In this document: positions 11,780 through 21,287 of the stretch, piece by piece
Numbering within the stretch: the first letter of the stretch is position 1
Layout of the letters: the number at the start of each line of letters is the position of its first letter
Origin: an uncultured Massilia sp.
Lineage (GTDB): Bacteria > Pseudomonadota > Gammaproteobacteria > Burkholderiales > Burkholderiaceae
NCBI GenBank assembly: GCA_946886065.1
Contig: CAMPHU010000057.1
Span: 1 to 23,264, forward strand
DNA: 23,264 bases
Direction: 5' to 3'
Notes under the pieces: generated by a model
Told to the model about the DNA's origin: nothing
Databases searched by the model: none
Seen by the model: only the letters and a program-made list of their open reading frames with translations
Translations under genes and position numbers: made by a program

Positions 11780-14776
11780 ATGAGGCATTTCAACAAGACG
11801 GCGATCGCCGTAGGCGTCGCGCACGTGTGCTGGATGTCGGCCGCCTTCGCGCAGGAGACTGCCACGGCCAAGGACCCCGCGGTCGTCACGATCACCGGCC
11901 AGCGCGCCGCGCTGAACAGCGCCCAGCAGCTCAAGAAGGATTCCGACGAAGTCGTGGACTCCATCGTCGCCGAGGACATCGGCAAGCTGCCCGACCGCTC
12001 CGTCACTGAAGTGCTGCAGCGCGTGCCGGGCGTGACCATCGACCGCCAGATGTCGCGCGGCGACCCGGAACACTTCTCGGTCGAGGGCTCGGGAGTGTCG
12101 GTGCGCGGCCTGACCTGGGTGCGCTCTGAACTGAACGGCCGCGACTCCTTCTCCGCCAACGGTGGCCGCGCGCTCAACTTCGAAGACGTTCCGCCGGAAC
12201 TGATGGCCGGCGTCGACGTCTACAAGAACCCGTCCGCGGAGCAGGTCGAAGGCGGTATCTCGGGCCTGGTCAACCTGCGCACCGCGCTGCCCTTCGACAT
12301 CAAGGGCCAGCGCATCTCGGGCTCGGTCGAGGGGACCTATTCGGAGCTCAAGAAAGGCAAGGTGAATCCGTCCGGCTCGATCCTGTATTCGAACCGCTGG
12401 AAGACCGGCGCCGGCGAGTTCGGCGCCCTGTTCAACCTCGCCAGCTCGGAAAGCGGCACCCGCACCGACGCCTTCCAGGTGGAGCCCTACTACCCCCGCG
12501 ACAACCTGGTCGCCGGCCAGACCGTCTGGGTGCCGAAGGGCGCGCAGTGGCGCACCCTGGAATTCGAGCGCGAGCGCCAGGGCGCCTACGGCGCGCTGCA
12601 GTGGAAGCTGAATAACACCCTCAAGAGCCACCTCACCTACTTCAAGTCGAAGTACAAGATGCAGTGGGACGAACAGGCCATCTTCTCCCAGGAAGGCACG
12701 CCCTACGACCTGCAGGTGACCAACGGGACCTACGACGCGAACGGCGCCCTGCTGACCGGCGTGCTGACCAATCCGACCAACGGCGGCATCAACTTCGGCG
12801 ACGACGTCCGCACCTCGACGCGCGACTCGGACACCACCGACATCGCCTGGAATATCGAGTGGCGTCCGAACGACCGCTGGACCTTGACCTCCGACTTCCA
12901 GCGCGTCAAGGCCAAGACCAGGGGCTTCGACTCCACCGTGGCGACCGGTCTCAAGATGCCCAAGGAGACCGTCGACCTCAGCGGCGACGTGCCGCGCCTG
13001 ATCTTCGACGCCAGCGACCTGGCCTACCTGCGCGACCCCAAGAACTACTACTGGGCGTTCACGATGGACCACCTGGACCGCAGCAAGGCGGAATCCAAGG
13101 CGTGGAAGGGCGACGCCAAGTTCCAGTTCGACCATCCGGTGCTGCGCGACATCCGCTTCGGCGCCCGCCTGAGCGACCGCGACGCCACCACCGTCAACTC
13201 GAACCCGAGCTACAACTGGGTGCCGGTGTCGCAGACCTGGCAGGTGGGCTGGAACATCCCGGACCTCGCCTGGCTGAGCGACCCGCGCTTCCAGGCGCCA
13301 ACCAGCCTGCACTCGTTCGAGAACTTCTTCGGCGGCGGCGTCAGCGTGCCGGCCGTGGTCTTCCCGGACAAGTCGCTGGCCCAGGGCTACCCGGCCACCT
13401 ACGAGCAGCTGCACAAGTTCCATGACATCCTGTGCGCCGAGCAAAGCGCGGCGCAGGGCTGGGGCACCTGCGATCCGTGGAAGGCGGCCGCCTTCGGCGG
13501 CGCCAACCCGGCCGGCACCAACGACCAGTCCGAGAAATCCAAGGCGCTCTACACCCAGCTGCGCTTCGAATTCGACGGCCTGCGCTTCCCGGTCGACGGC
13601 AACATCGGCGTGCGCTACGTGAAAACCGATTCGACCTCGTTCGGCTACACCGTGTTCAACCCGACCTTCAATCCGGGCGGCTCGCCTACCGGCGTCCCGG
13701 TGCCGGTCATCGGCCAGTTCGCCGGCCGCCAGGACTACGAGAACTCCTATCACAACTGGCTGCCGAGCCTGAACCTGCGCCTGAAGGCGACCGACAAGCT
13801 GCAGTTCCGCCTGGCTTTCGGCAAGGGAATGTCGCGTCCGGACTTCTCGCAGCTGCAGGCCTACACCACGCTCAGCCAGAACGTGACCTCGACGACCACG
13901 AACGGCGTGACCAACGTCACCGGCGTGACCCACAGCGGCGAGGCGACCGGCAATCCGATGCTGCGCCCGATCACGGCCCGCAACCTCGACCTGACCGCCG
14001 AGTGGTACTTCGCCCAGGCCGGCTCGCTGACCTTCGCGGTGTTCGACAAGCGCCTGAAGGACATCATCGTCAAGCAGCTGTCGACCTACACGCTGGAGGA
14101 CGCGGCCGGCACCCCGGTCACCTTCAACGTGACCTCGCCGATCAACGGCGCGCGCGGCACCGCACGCGGCGCGGAGTTCGCCTACCAGCAATACTTCGAC
14201 TTCCTGCCGGGGTGGATGTCGGGCTTTGGCGTCCAGGCCAACTACACCTATGTGGACAGCAAGCGCAAGCTGTACTCCCCGGTGTTCTCGCCCTACTGCT
14301 CGGGCGGCAATTCGGCGGCCAACCTGAACCTGAACATGAACGGTTGCGACACCGACGGCCGCACCTTCGGCGACCTGCCGCTGGAGTACCTGTCGAAGAA
14401 CTCGTACAACTTCGCGCTCCTGTACGACCGTGGTCCGTGGTCGGCGCGCCTGGCCTGGAGCTGGCGCTCGAAGAACCTGATGGGCACCAACAACAACGGC
14501 ACCCAGGGCGGCGACGGCCTCGATACCAACCCGGCCAGCCCGACCTTCGGCCAGCGCAACGTGGCCTGGGGCCTGCCGATCTGGGCGGACGACTACGGCC
14601 AGCTCGACGGCGGCGTGAGCTACAAGTTCAACGAGAACTTCCGCCTGGACTTCCAGGCCCAGAACCTCACGGACTCGAAGTACCGCCAGCTGATGACCCA
14701 GCACATCGGCGACAAGGGCCGCGCCTGGTTCGTGACCGGCCCGCGCTACAGCCTGCGCCTGGGCATGTCGTTCTAA
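11780..14776 (+). CDS. TonB-dependent outer-membrane receptor (Xanthomonas/Caulobacter carbohydrate type)
   Basis: A 998 aa outer-membrane transporter. The signal peptide is residues 1-25 (ending SAAFA, then QETATAK), and VVTITGQRAA just after it is the probable TonB-box region. The plug is about 35-170, with DSIVAEDIGKLPDRSVTEVLQRVPGV, VRGLTWVRSELNGRDSFS, and DVYKNPSAEQVEGGISGLVNLRT. The 22-strand barrel fills the rest and ends in the outer-membrane terminal Phe (RLGMSF). GGAG precedes the ATG. The length and plug motifs match the receptors that import plant oligosaccharides in Xanthomonas and Caulobacter. Placement at the head of GH31, symporter, GH3 and GH39 genes suggests uptake of xylo-oligosaccharides or related fragments; the ligand itself cannot be read from sequence. 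Confidence 0.95.
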   Translation: MRHFNKTAIAVGVAHVCWMSAAFAQETATAKDPAVVTITGQRAALNSAQQLKKDSDEVVDSIVAEDIGKLPDRSVTEVLQRVPGVTIDRQMSRGDPEHFSVEGSGVSVRGLTWVRSELNGRDSFSANGGRALNFEDVPPELMAGVDVYKNPSAEQVEGGISGLVNLRTALPFDIKGQRISGSVEGTYSELKKGKVNPSGSILYSNRWKTGAGEFGALFNLASSESGTRTDAFQVEPYYPRDNLVAGQTVWVPKGAQWRTLEFERERQGAYGALQWKLNNTLKSHLTYFKSKYKMQWDEQAIFSQEGTPYDLQVTNGTYDANGALLTGVLTNPTNGGINFGDDVRTSTRDSDTTDIAWNIEWRPNDRWTLTSDFQRVKAKTRGFDSTVATGLKMPKETVDLSGDVPRLIFDASDLAYLRDPKNYYWAFTMDHLDRSKAESKAWKGDAKFQFDHPVLRDIRFGARLSDRDATTVNSNPSYNWVPVSQTWQVGWNIPDLAWLSDPRFQAPTSLHSFENFFGGGVSVPAVVFPDKSLAQGYPATYEQLHKFHDILCAEQSAAQGWGTCDPWKAAAFGGANPAGTNDQSEKSKALYTQLRFEFDGLRFPVDGNIGVRYVKTDSTSFGYTVFNPTFNPGGSPTGVPVPVIGQFAGRQDYENSYHNWLPSLNLRLKATDKLQFRLAFGKGMSRPDFSQLQAYTTLSQNVTSTTTNGVTNVTGVTHSGEATGNPMLRPITARNLDLTAEWYFAQAGSLTFAVFDKRLKDIIVKQLSTYTLEDAAGTPVTFNVTSPINGARGTARGAEFAYQQYFDFLPGWMSGFGVQANYTYVDSKRKLYSPVFSPYCSGGNSAANLNLNMNGCDTDGRTFGDLPLEYLSKNSYNFALLYDRGPWSARLAWSWRSKNLMGTNNNGTQGGDGLDTNPASPTFGQRNVAWGLPIWADDYGQLDGGVSYKFNENFRLDFQAQNLTDSKYRQLMTQHIGDKGRAWFVTGPRYSLRLGMSF

Positions 14777-14897
14777 GCAGCACCCGATGCGGGCCGCCGG
14801 GAGGCGGTCCGCGTATTCACCTCCACACCAACACCAACCGGGACGCGCGCCGGCGGCCGATGCTGCGCGCGGCCCCTGAAGCACTGGGAGACGACGC

Positions 14898-17285
14898 ATG
14901 GCACTCACCCTTAACCGGCAGCGTCCGGCATTTTCCTTACCACGATGTGCCGGCGCGTCCAGGGTAGTGTGTGCCGCGGCCGCTCTCGTCTTCTGCGCCG
15001 CCGCGGGCGCCGCGCCGCTCGTGACCCTGGACCGCAGCGGCGCCTGGGTGGCGGTCGAGGCCTACGGACCCAATATCCTGCATGTCACGATCGCCGCCGA
15101 CAAGGCCGAGGCCCTGAAAGGCCCGGGTTACGGCATCCTGGCGAAGAACGCCGACAACAGCGGCTTCCGCCATGTCCCCGGCAAGGACGGCGACCTGTTC
15201 ACCTCCAGCGGAATGAGCGTGCGCATCAAGCCCGCGCCCGCGCCGCGCGTGCCGAGCCAGGGCGAGAAGTACTTCGCCCCCTCGCTGGCCCCGGTCGGGC
15301 TGCAGGTGAGGAACGCCAGGGGCGAACGGATCCTCGACATGCTCGGCTGGGAGATGTCCCCCCAGACCGTCAACGGCGAAAAGACCTGGCAGGTCGGCGC
15401 TTCGTTCTTCGCCCCGGCCGACGAGCACTACTACGGCATGGGCCAGAACCAGGAATCGATGTCGGCGCTGTCGCTGCGCGGCCGCATCCTGGACTGCAAG
15501 CACTGGTACGACGCTCCCGGCGGAGAGAGCGTATGCGTGCCCTTCATGGTCTCGTCCAAGGGCTACGGCATCGTCTGGGACAATCCCTCGGCGACCCGCT
15601 TCACGGCCGCGATCAACGGCCAGACCCGCTTCCAGTCGAACGTCGGCGAACGGGTCAGCTTTTTCGTCATCACCGGCAAGGATGTCCAGGACATCTACGG
15701 CAACTACGCGCGCCTGACCGGCAAGACCCCGATTCCGCCCAAGGCCGCCTTCGGCCTGATCCAGTCCAAGGCGCGCTACGAAAGCCAGGACGAGGTCATG
15801 CGGGTGGCGAGCACCTACCGCCAGAAGGGCTACCCGCTCGACATCATGGTGGTCGACTGGTTCTACTGGACCCGCATGGGCCAGCTCGACATCGACCCGG
15901 CCCAGTTCCCCGACCCGGAAGGCATGAACAAGAAGCTGCACGACATGGGCATGCAGACCATCATCTCGATCTGGCCGCGCTTCGAAACCGCGGGCCGCTA
16001 CTACAACGAGCTCGACGCCAAGGGCTATATGCTGAAGGACAAGGACGGCAATACCCAGGACGGGCTGCCCTTCCGCTCCGACCGCACGGGCGGCCTGATC
16101 GACTCGACCAACCCGGCGGCGCGCAAGTGGTTCTTCGAAAAGGCGCGCGACAATATCCTGGCGCGCGGCTTCGACTATCCGTGGCTGGACGAGACCGAAC
16201 CGGACCTGGTGCCGACCGGCCTGTTCTACTCGGTGGGTTCGGGCGACCGCTACCACAACCTCTACCCGCTGGTGCACGTCGAAGGCTTCTCCGACCAGAT
16301 GCGCGCGTGGAAACCGAAGCGCCGCGCGATGGTCCTGGCGCGCGCCGCCTACCTGGGCTCGCAGCGCACCGGCGCGCTGTTCTGGTCCTCGGACATCCAT
16401 TCGACCTGGGAAGCGCTGGCGCGCCAGGTGCCGACCGCCCTCAACATGACCGCCTCGGGCATCGCCTACTACGGCAGCGACATCGGCGGCTGGCAGCACC
16501 TGCCGGCCGTCAGCCACGCCACCAAGGCGCCGCTGCTCGACCCGTCGGATGCGCGCGGCGTGGTCGGCAACTACCACGATTACCCGGAACTCTTCACCCG
16601 CTGGTTCCAGTTCGGCACCTTCACCCCGACCCTGCGCCTGCACGGCTCGCGCAAGGAGAACGAGATCTGGTCCTTCGGGAAGCAGGCCGAGACCGTGATG
16701 GCGAAGTTCAATGCGCTGCGCTACCAGCTGATTCCCTATATGTACAGCCAGGCGAAGATGACCTACGACACCGGCGCGCCCTTCATGCGCCCGCTGTGGA
16801 TGGACTTCGGGCACGATGCGAACGTGGCCAATATCGGCACCCAGTACATGTTCGGGCCGGCCTTCCTGGTGGCGCCGGTCACCGAGCAGGGCCAAACGGA
16901 GAAGGACGTCTACCTGCCGGCCGGCAGCGACTGGTACGACTTCTGGACCAATGAAAAGCACGCGGGCGGGCGCTGGATCAAGGCGGCGGCCCCGGTCGAA
17001 CGCATCCCGGTGTTCGTCAAGGCCGGCTCCATCGTGCCGCTGGGCGCGCCGGTCCAGTCGACCGCCGCAAAGCAGGCGATCGCCCAGATCCTGGTCTACC
17101 CGGGCAAGGATGCCGAGTTCACCCTGTACGACGACGACGGCCTCTCCTACGACTACGAAAAGGGCAGGAACACGGTGACCAGCCACCTGCGCTGGAACGA
17201 GGCCGGCGGCAAGCTCACGGCCAGCGGCGGCGAGGGTGACTTCGCGGCCAATGCGCCGAAGCTCCTCAAGGTGATCGGGCGCTGA
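14898..17285 (+). CDS. GH31 alpha-glycosidase, probable alpha-xylosidase
   Basis: A 795 aa glycoside hydrolase family 31 enzyme. The N-terminus carries an unusually long signal peptide, about 40 residues, ending near CAAAGAAPL; export to the periplasm is likely. A beta-sandwich N-domain follows (YYGMGQNQESMS). The TIM barrel begins near residue 285 with IPPKAAFGLIQSKARY and contains VVDWFYW. The nucleophile is D431 in WLDETEPD and the acid/base is D499 in FWSSDIHSTW. The GSDIGGW block and the C-terminal sandwiches are normal. ETEPD replaces the MNEP usual in alpha-glucosidases. With xylosidase-type neighbours, alpha-xylosidase is the likeliest activity, but alpha-glucosidase or transglycosylase is possible. 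GGGAG precedes the ATG, and 121 bases of featureless spacer separate it from the receptor gene. Confidence 0.9.
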   Translation: MALTLNRQRPAFSLPRCAGASRVVCAAAALVFCAAAGAAPLVTLDRSGAWVAVEAYGPNILHVTIAADKAEALKGPGYGILAKNADNSGFRHVPGKDGDLFTSSGMSVRIKPAPAPRVPSQGEKYFAPSLAPVGLQVRNARGERILDMLGWEMSPQTVNGEKTWQVGASFFAPADEHYYGMGQNQESMSALSLRGRILDCKHWYDAPGGESVCVPFMVSSKGYGIVWDNPSATRFTAAINGQTRFQSNVGERVSFFVITGKDVQDIYGNYARLTGKTPIPPKAAFGLIQSKARYESQDEVMRVASTYRQKGYPLDIMVVDWFYWTRMGQLDIDPAQFPDPEGMNKKLHDMGMQTIISIWPRFETAGRYYNELDAKGYMLKDKDGNTQDGLPFRSDRTGGLIDSTNPAARKWFFEKARDNILARGFDYPWLDETEPDLVPTGLFYSVGSGDRYHNLYPLVHVEGFSDQMRAWKPKRRAMVLARAAYLGSQRTGALFWSSDIHSTWEALARQVPTALNMTASGIAYYGSDIGGWQHLPAVSHATKAPLLDPSDARGVVGNYHDYPELFTRWFQFGTFTPTLRLHGSRKENEIWSFGKQAETVMAKFNALRYQLIPYMYSQAKMTYDTGAPFMRPLWMDFGHDANVANIGTQYMFGPAFLVAPVTEQGQTEKDVYLPAGSDWYDFWTNEKHAGGRWIKAAAPVERIPVFVKAGSIVPLGAPVQSTAAKQAIAQILVYPGKDAEFTLYDDDGLSYDYEKGRNTVTSHLRWNEAGGKLTASGGEGDFAANAPKLLKVIGR

Positions 17286-17307
17286 GCGGGGCGCCGGGGA
17301 CAGGACC

Positions 17308-18990
17308 ATGCTGAACCAGACTTTCTCTTCGCTCGATAGCTTCGTCTTCTTCGTCTATTTCGTCGTGGTCGCCGGCTACGGCATCTGGGTCTACCAGCGC
17401 AAGCGCAAGTCCAGCGGTTCGGCCTCGCACGACTACTTCCTGGCCGAAGGCTCGCTTACCTGGTGGGCCATCGGCGCCTCGATGATCGCGTCGAACATCT
17501 CGGCCGAGCAGTTCATCGGCATGAGCGGTTCCGGCTTCAAGATGGGGATGGCCATCGCCGTCTACGAGCTGATGGCGGCCCTGACCCTGATCCTGGTCGC
17601 GGTGTTCTTCATGCCGGTCTACCGCAAGAACCAGATCTACACCATGCCCCAGTTCCTGGAGCAGCGCTACAGCAAGCGGGTCGCGTCCATCATGGCCGTG
17701 TTCTGGCTGCTGCTCTACGTGATCGTCAACCTGACCTCGATCCTGTACCTGGGCGCGCTGGCGATCAGCGCCATCGCGGGCCTGAACCTGTGGTTCTGCA
17801 TGGTCTTCCTGGCGGTCTTCGCCGTCATCATTACCCTCGGCGGCATGAAGGTGATCGGTTTTACGGACGTGATCCAGGTCTTCTTCCTGGTGGCCGGGGG
17901 GCTGGTCACGACCTGGCTGGCCCTCGACCTGGTCGCGGCCCAGCAGGGCCAAAGCGGCGTCGGCGCCGGTTTCCGGCTGCTGCTGGACCAGGCCCCCGGC
18001 CACTTCGACATGGTGTTCGCGCGCGACAATCCCAACTACATGGACCTGCCGGGCCTGTCGATCCTGATCGGCGGCATGCTGATCGTGAACCTCAACTACT
18101 GGGGCTGCAACCAGTACATCATCCAGCGCGCCCTGGGCGCGGACCTGAAGACGGCGCGCAAGGGCATCCTGTTCGCGGCCTTCCTCAAGATGCTGATGCC
18201 GGTGATCGTGGTGCTGCCGGGGATCGCGGCCTATGTGCTGCACCAGGGCGGCGCCCTGGGCGCCACCATGGGCGCGGGCGGCGAGCTCAATCCCGACCGC
18301 GCCTATCCGGTGCTGCTCTCGCTGCTGCCTTCGGGCCTGAAGGGCGTCGCCTTCGCGGCGCTCACGGCGGCAGTGGTGGCTTCCCTGGCCGGCAAGGCCA
18401 ACAGCATCGCCACCATCTATACCCTCGACATCCACAAGAAAGCCATCAACCACGAGGTCTCGGAGCAGCGCATGGTCTGGATCGGCCGCGTCACGGTGGT
18501 GGTGTCGATGCTGGCCGCAGTGCTGATCGCCCCCTACATGGGCATCGACAAGAAAGGCGGCTTCCAGTACATCCAGGAGTACACGGGCTTCGTCTCGCCC
18601 GGCATCCTGGCCATGTTCCTGCTCGGCTTCTTCTGGAAGCCGGCGACCGCGGCCGCGGCCATGTTCGCCACCGTCGGCGGCTTCATCGGCTCCATCATCC
18701 TCAAGTTCCTGCCGGAGGTAATGGACTTGTCCTTCCTGGCGCCGGTCGGCTTCGCGGTCCCGAACGCCGCCGGCGTACACGAGATTCCCTTCCTCGACCG
18801 CATGGCTATCGATTTCGTCGTGGTGGTGATAGGCATGGTCCTGATCAGCAAGCTGTTCCCGAAACAGCCCGCCGAAGCCCGCCACAGGATAGCCATCGAC
18901 CGCAGCATGTTCCGCGTCGAGCCGGGCTTCGCCCTCGGCTCCGCCATCATCTGCCTCGGCCTGCTGGCGGTGTACAGCATCTGGTGGTAA
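17308..18990 (+). CDS. Sodium:sugar symporter of the SSS/SGLT family
   Basis: A 560 aa inner-membrane transporter with about 14 hydrophobic helices. It closely follows the Vibrio SGLT pattern: SHDYFLAEGSLTWWAIG and then SNISAEQFIGMSGSGFKMGMA, where the first helix after the N-tail carries the sodium and sugar contacts. Further blocks are YTMPQFLEQRYSKR, LNYWGCNQYIIQRALGA, ALTAAVVASLAGKANSIATIYTLDI and EYTGFVSPGILAMFLLGFFWK. It starts 22 bases after the GH31 gene and is probably cotranscribed with it. In this locus it would take up xylose, glucose or a disaccharide released in the periplasm. SGLT relatives differ in sugar choice by few residues, so the substrate is inferred from neighbours only. 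Confidence 0.93.
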   Translation: MLNQTFSSLDSFVFFVYFVVVAGYGIWVYQRKRKSSGSASHDYFLAEGSLTWWAIGASMIASNISAEQFIGMSGSGFKMGMAIAVYELMAALTLILVAVFFMPVYRKNQIYTMPQFLEQRYSKRVASIMAVFWLLLYVIVNLTSILYLGALAISAIAGLNLWFCMVFLAVFAVIITLGGMKVIGFTDVIQVFFLVAGGLVTTWLALDLVAAQQGQSGVGAGFRLLLDQAPGHFDMVFARDNPNYMDLPGLSILIGGMLIVNLNYWGCNQYIIQRALGADLKTARKGILFAAFLKMLMPVIVVLPGIAAYVLHQGGALGATMGAGGELNPDRAYPVLLSLLPSGLKGVAFAALTAAVVASLAGKANSIATIYTLDIHKKAINHEVSEQRMVWIGRVTVVVSMLAAVLIAPYMGIDKKGGFQYIQEYTGFVSPGILAMFLLGFFWKPATAAAAMFATVGGFIGSIILKFLPEVMDLSFLAPVGFAVPNAAGVHEIPFLDRMAIDFVVVVIGMVLISKLFPKQPAEARHRIAIDRSMFRVEPGFALGSAIICLGLLAVYSIWW

Positions 18991-19037
18991 CGCTATCATG
19001 CATCATCACATCATAACGACAACATAGGAGATCCCCC

Positions 19038-21242
19038 ATGACCAAGCCCTTGCAGCCGACCCGCCGGGCCATCGCCCTTGCCGCTGCATTCGCGGTCCAG
19101 TTCACCCTGCCCGCCGCCGCGCAGACCGCTCCGGACCAGGCGCAGCAGCGCGCGGCCGAGCTGGTGAAGCAGCTGACCCTGGACGAGAAGATCAGCCTCG
19201 TGTTCGGCTACTTCGGCTCCGAATTCCAGGGCAAGCAGCCGCCGAAGGAAGCGCTGGTGCAGTCGGCCGGCTACGTCAAGGGCATCGAGCGCCTCGGCAT
19301 CACGGCGCAATGGCTGACCGACGCCGGCATCGGCGTGGCGTCCCAGCCCGGCAAGAAGGTCCGCGAGCGCACCAGCCTGCCGGCGGGGATCGCCACGGCG
19401 GCCACCTGGAATCCGGAGCTGGCCTTCCAGGGTGCGGCCATGATCGGCAAGGAGGCGCGGCTGTCGGGCTTCAACGTCATGCTGGGCGGCAGCGTCAACC
19501 TGGCGCGCGAGCCGCGCAACGGCCGCAACTTCGAATACACGGGCGAGGATCCCCTGCTGGCCGGCGTGATGGCCGGCGCCCAGATCGCGGGCGTGCAGTC
19601 GAACCACGTGGTCTCCACCCTCAAGCATTTCGCCTACAACGACCAGGAGACCGGGCGTAACCACCTGAACGTCAGGATCGAGGATGCCGCCGGCCGCATG
19701 TCCGACCTGCTGGCCTTCCAGGTCGCGATCGAGCGCGGCAATCCGGGCTCGGTGATGTGCTCCTACAACCGCGTGAACGGCCCCTACGCCTGCGAGCACG
19801 ACCACCTGCTGAACAAGGTCCTGAAGGGCGACTGGGGCTACAAGGGCTATGTGATGTCCGACTGGGGCGCGACCCACTCCACCATTCCGGCGGCCCTGCA
19901 CGGCCTCGACCAGCAATCCGGCTACCCCTTCGACAAGTCGCCCTACTTCGACGGCGCGCTCAAGGAGGCGGTCCAGAACGGCCACGTGCCGGAAAGCCGC
20001 CTGAACGACATGGCGCAGCGCATCCTGTGGGCGATGGCGGCCAACGGGGTGCTGGACCACCCGGTCAAGGACGAATCCGGAAAAATCGACTACGCCGCGC
20101 ACGGCAAGATTTCGCAGGCGGACGCGGAAGAAGGCATCGTCCTGCTCAAGAATGAAGGCGTGCTGCCCCTCGCCGGCAGCGCCAGGCGCATCGCCGTCAT
20201 CGGCGGCCACGCCAACAAGGGCGTGCTGTCGGGCGGCGGCTCGGCCCAGGTCTATCCGCGCGGAGGCCTTGCGGTGCCGAACGAAGGCCCGAAGCAATGG
20301 CCGGGACCGATGGCCTTCCTCCCGGGTTCGCCGATGCAGGCGCTGGCCAAGCGCACCAAGGCGAAACTCAGCTGGCATGACGGCAAGGACCCTGCCGCCG
20401 CCGCCAGGGCCGCCGCAGGCGCCGACCTGGTGCTGGTCTTCGCCACCCAGTGGACGTCGGAAGGCAAGGACGTGCCCAGCCTGTCCCTGCCGAACAAGCA
20501 GGACGCCCTGATCGAGGCGGTGGCCAAGGCCAACCGCAACACGGTGGTCGTGCTGCAAACCGGCGGTCCGGTGACCATGCCCTGGCTGCCGCAGGTAGCG
20601 GGCGTGGTCGAAGCCTGGTTCCCCGGCACCAACGGCGGCGAAGCGATCGCCCGCGTCCTGAGCGGCGAAGTCGATGCCTCGGGACGCCTGCCGCAAACCT
20701 TCCCGGCCTCCGAGAGCCAGTTGCCACGGCCGAAACTCGACGGCCTCGACCTGCCGAAGGACAGCCGCTTCGATGTCGACTACAACATCGAGGGCGCGGC
20801 GGTGGGCTATAAATGGTTCGACCTGAAAGGACACAAGCCGCTGTTCGCCTTCGGCCACGGCCTGTCCTACACCAGCTTCGCCTATTCGAACCTGAAAGCC
20901 GCACCGGCGCAGGGATCGATCCGCGTCAGCTTCAGCACCGTCAATACCGGCAATCGCGACGGCAAGGCGGTGCCCCAGGTCTACGTGAGCAAGGCCGGAG
21001 GCGGCTGGGAAGCGCCGAAGCGCCTGGGCGGCTGGGACAAGCTGGCCCTGAAGGCCGGCGAGCGCCGCGCCAGCGATGTGCTGATCGATCCGCGCACCCT
21101 GGCCGTGTTCGACGCCGCCAGCGGCAAGTGGAAGATCGCCGCCGGCGACTACCAGGTGATCCTGGCCACGGCTGCCGATTCCCCGGTGGCGACGGCGACC
21201 GTACGCCTGGCGGCGCGCGAATTCGCCGCCGGCAGCCGCTGA
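19038..21242 (+). CDS. Periplasmic GH3 beta-glycosidase (beta-glucosidase/beta-xylosidase)
   Basis: A 734 aa glycoside hydrolase family 3 enzyme with a TAGGAG ribosome site and a signal peptide to about residue 30 (ending PAAAQ). The order is TIM barrel (about 35-340), alpha/beta sandwich (about 370-580) and fibronectin-like C-domain (about 640-730). The nucleophile is D275 in GYVMSDWGAT. The likely acid/base is E475 in SEGKD. Substrate-binding KHFAYNDQE (with the conserved Lys-His), the NFEYTGEDP loop and GHGLSYTSF are present. The class hydrolyses beta-linked glucose or xylose from non-reducing ends. In an operon with GH31 and GH39 it could remove the glucose or the xylose, and no motif I can read decides between them. 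The first 47 bases upstream hold no promoter-like sequence, so it belongs to the receptor operon. Confidence 0.93.
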   Translation: MTKPLQPTRRAIALAAAFAVQFTLPAAAQTAPDQAQQRAAELVKQLTLDEKISLVFGYFGSEFQGKQPPKEALVQSAGYVKGIERLGITAQWLTDAGIGVASQPGKKVRERTSLPAGIATAATWNPELAFQGAAMIGKEARLSGFNVMLGGSVNLAREPRNGRNFEYTGEDPLLAGVMAGAQIAGVQSNHVVSTLKHFAYNDQETGRNHLNVRIEDAAGRMSDLLAFQVAIERGNPGSVMCSYNRVNGPYACEHDHLLNKVLKGDWGYKGYVMSDWGATHSTIPAALHGLDQQSGYPFDKSPYFDGALKEAVQNGHVPESRLNDMAQRILWAMAANGVLDHPVKDESGKIDYAAHGKISQADAEEGIVLLKNEGVLPLAGSARRIAVIGGHANKGVLSGGGSAQVYPRGGLAVPNEGPKQWPGPMAFLPGSPMQALAKRTKAKLSWHDGKDPAAAARAAAGADLVLVFATQWTSEGKDVPSLSLPNKQDALIEAVAKANRNTVVVLQTGGPVTMPWLPQVAGVVEAWFPGTNGGEAIARVLSGEVDASGRLPQTFPASESQLPRPKLDGLDLPKDSRFDVDYNIEGAAVGYKWFDLKGHKPLFAFGHGLSYTSFAYSNLKAAPAQGSIRVSFSTVNTGNRDGKAVPQVYVSKAGGGWEAPKRLGGWDKLALKAGERRASDVLIDPRTLAVFDAASGKWKIAAGDYQVILATAADSPVATATVRLAAREFAAGSR

Positions 21243-21287
21243 TCGCCTATCTTGGAAACCCCACCATCGCTCTCACGGATACGACGC

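Noticed and set aside
11678..14908. A 1076-codon minus-strand open frame opposite the TonB receptor
   Set aside because: Composition is repetitive and low in complexity, typical of the antisense frame of a high-GC gene. The + strand has signal peptide, plug, barrel and terminal Phe.
14937..17309. A 790-codon minus-strand open frame opposite the GH31 gene
   Set aside because: Antisense shadow with no ribosome site or domain; the GH31 frame carries all catalytic residues.
21251..21264. TGGAAACCCCACCA before the GH39 gene, resembling the GH16 operator
   Set aside because: Only one half-site (TGGAAAC) matches; the other half is unrelated and there is no promoter nearby.
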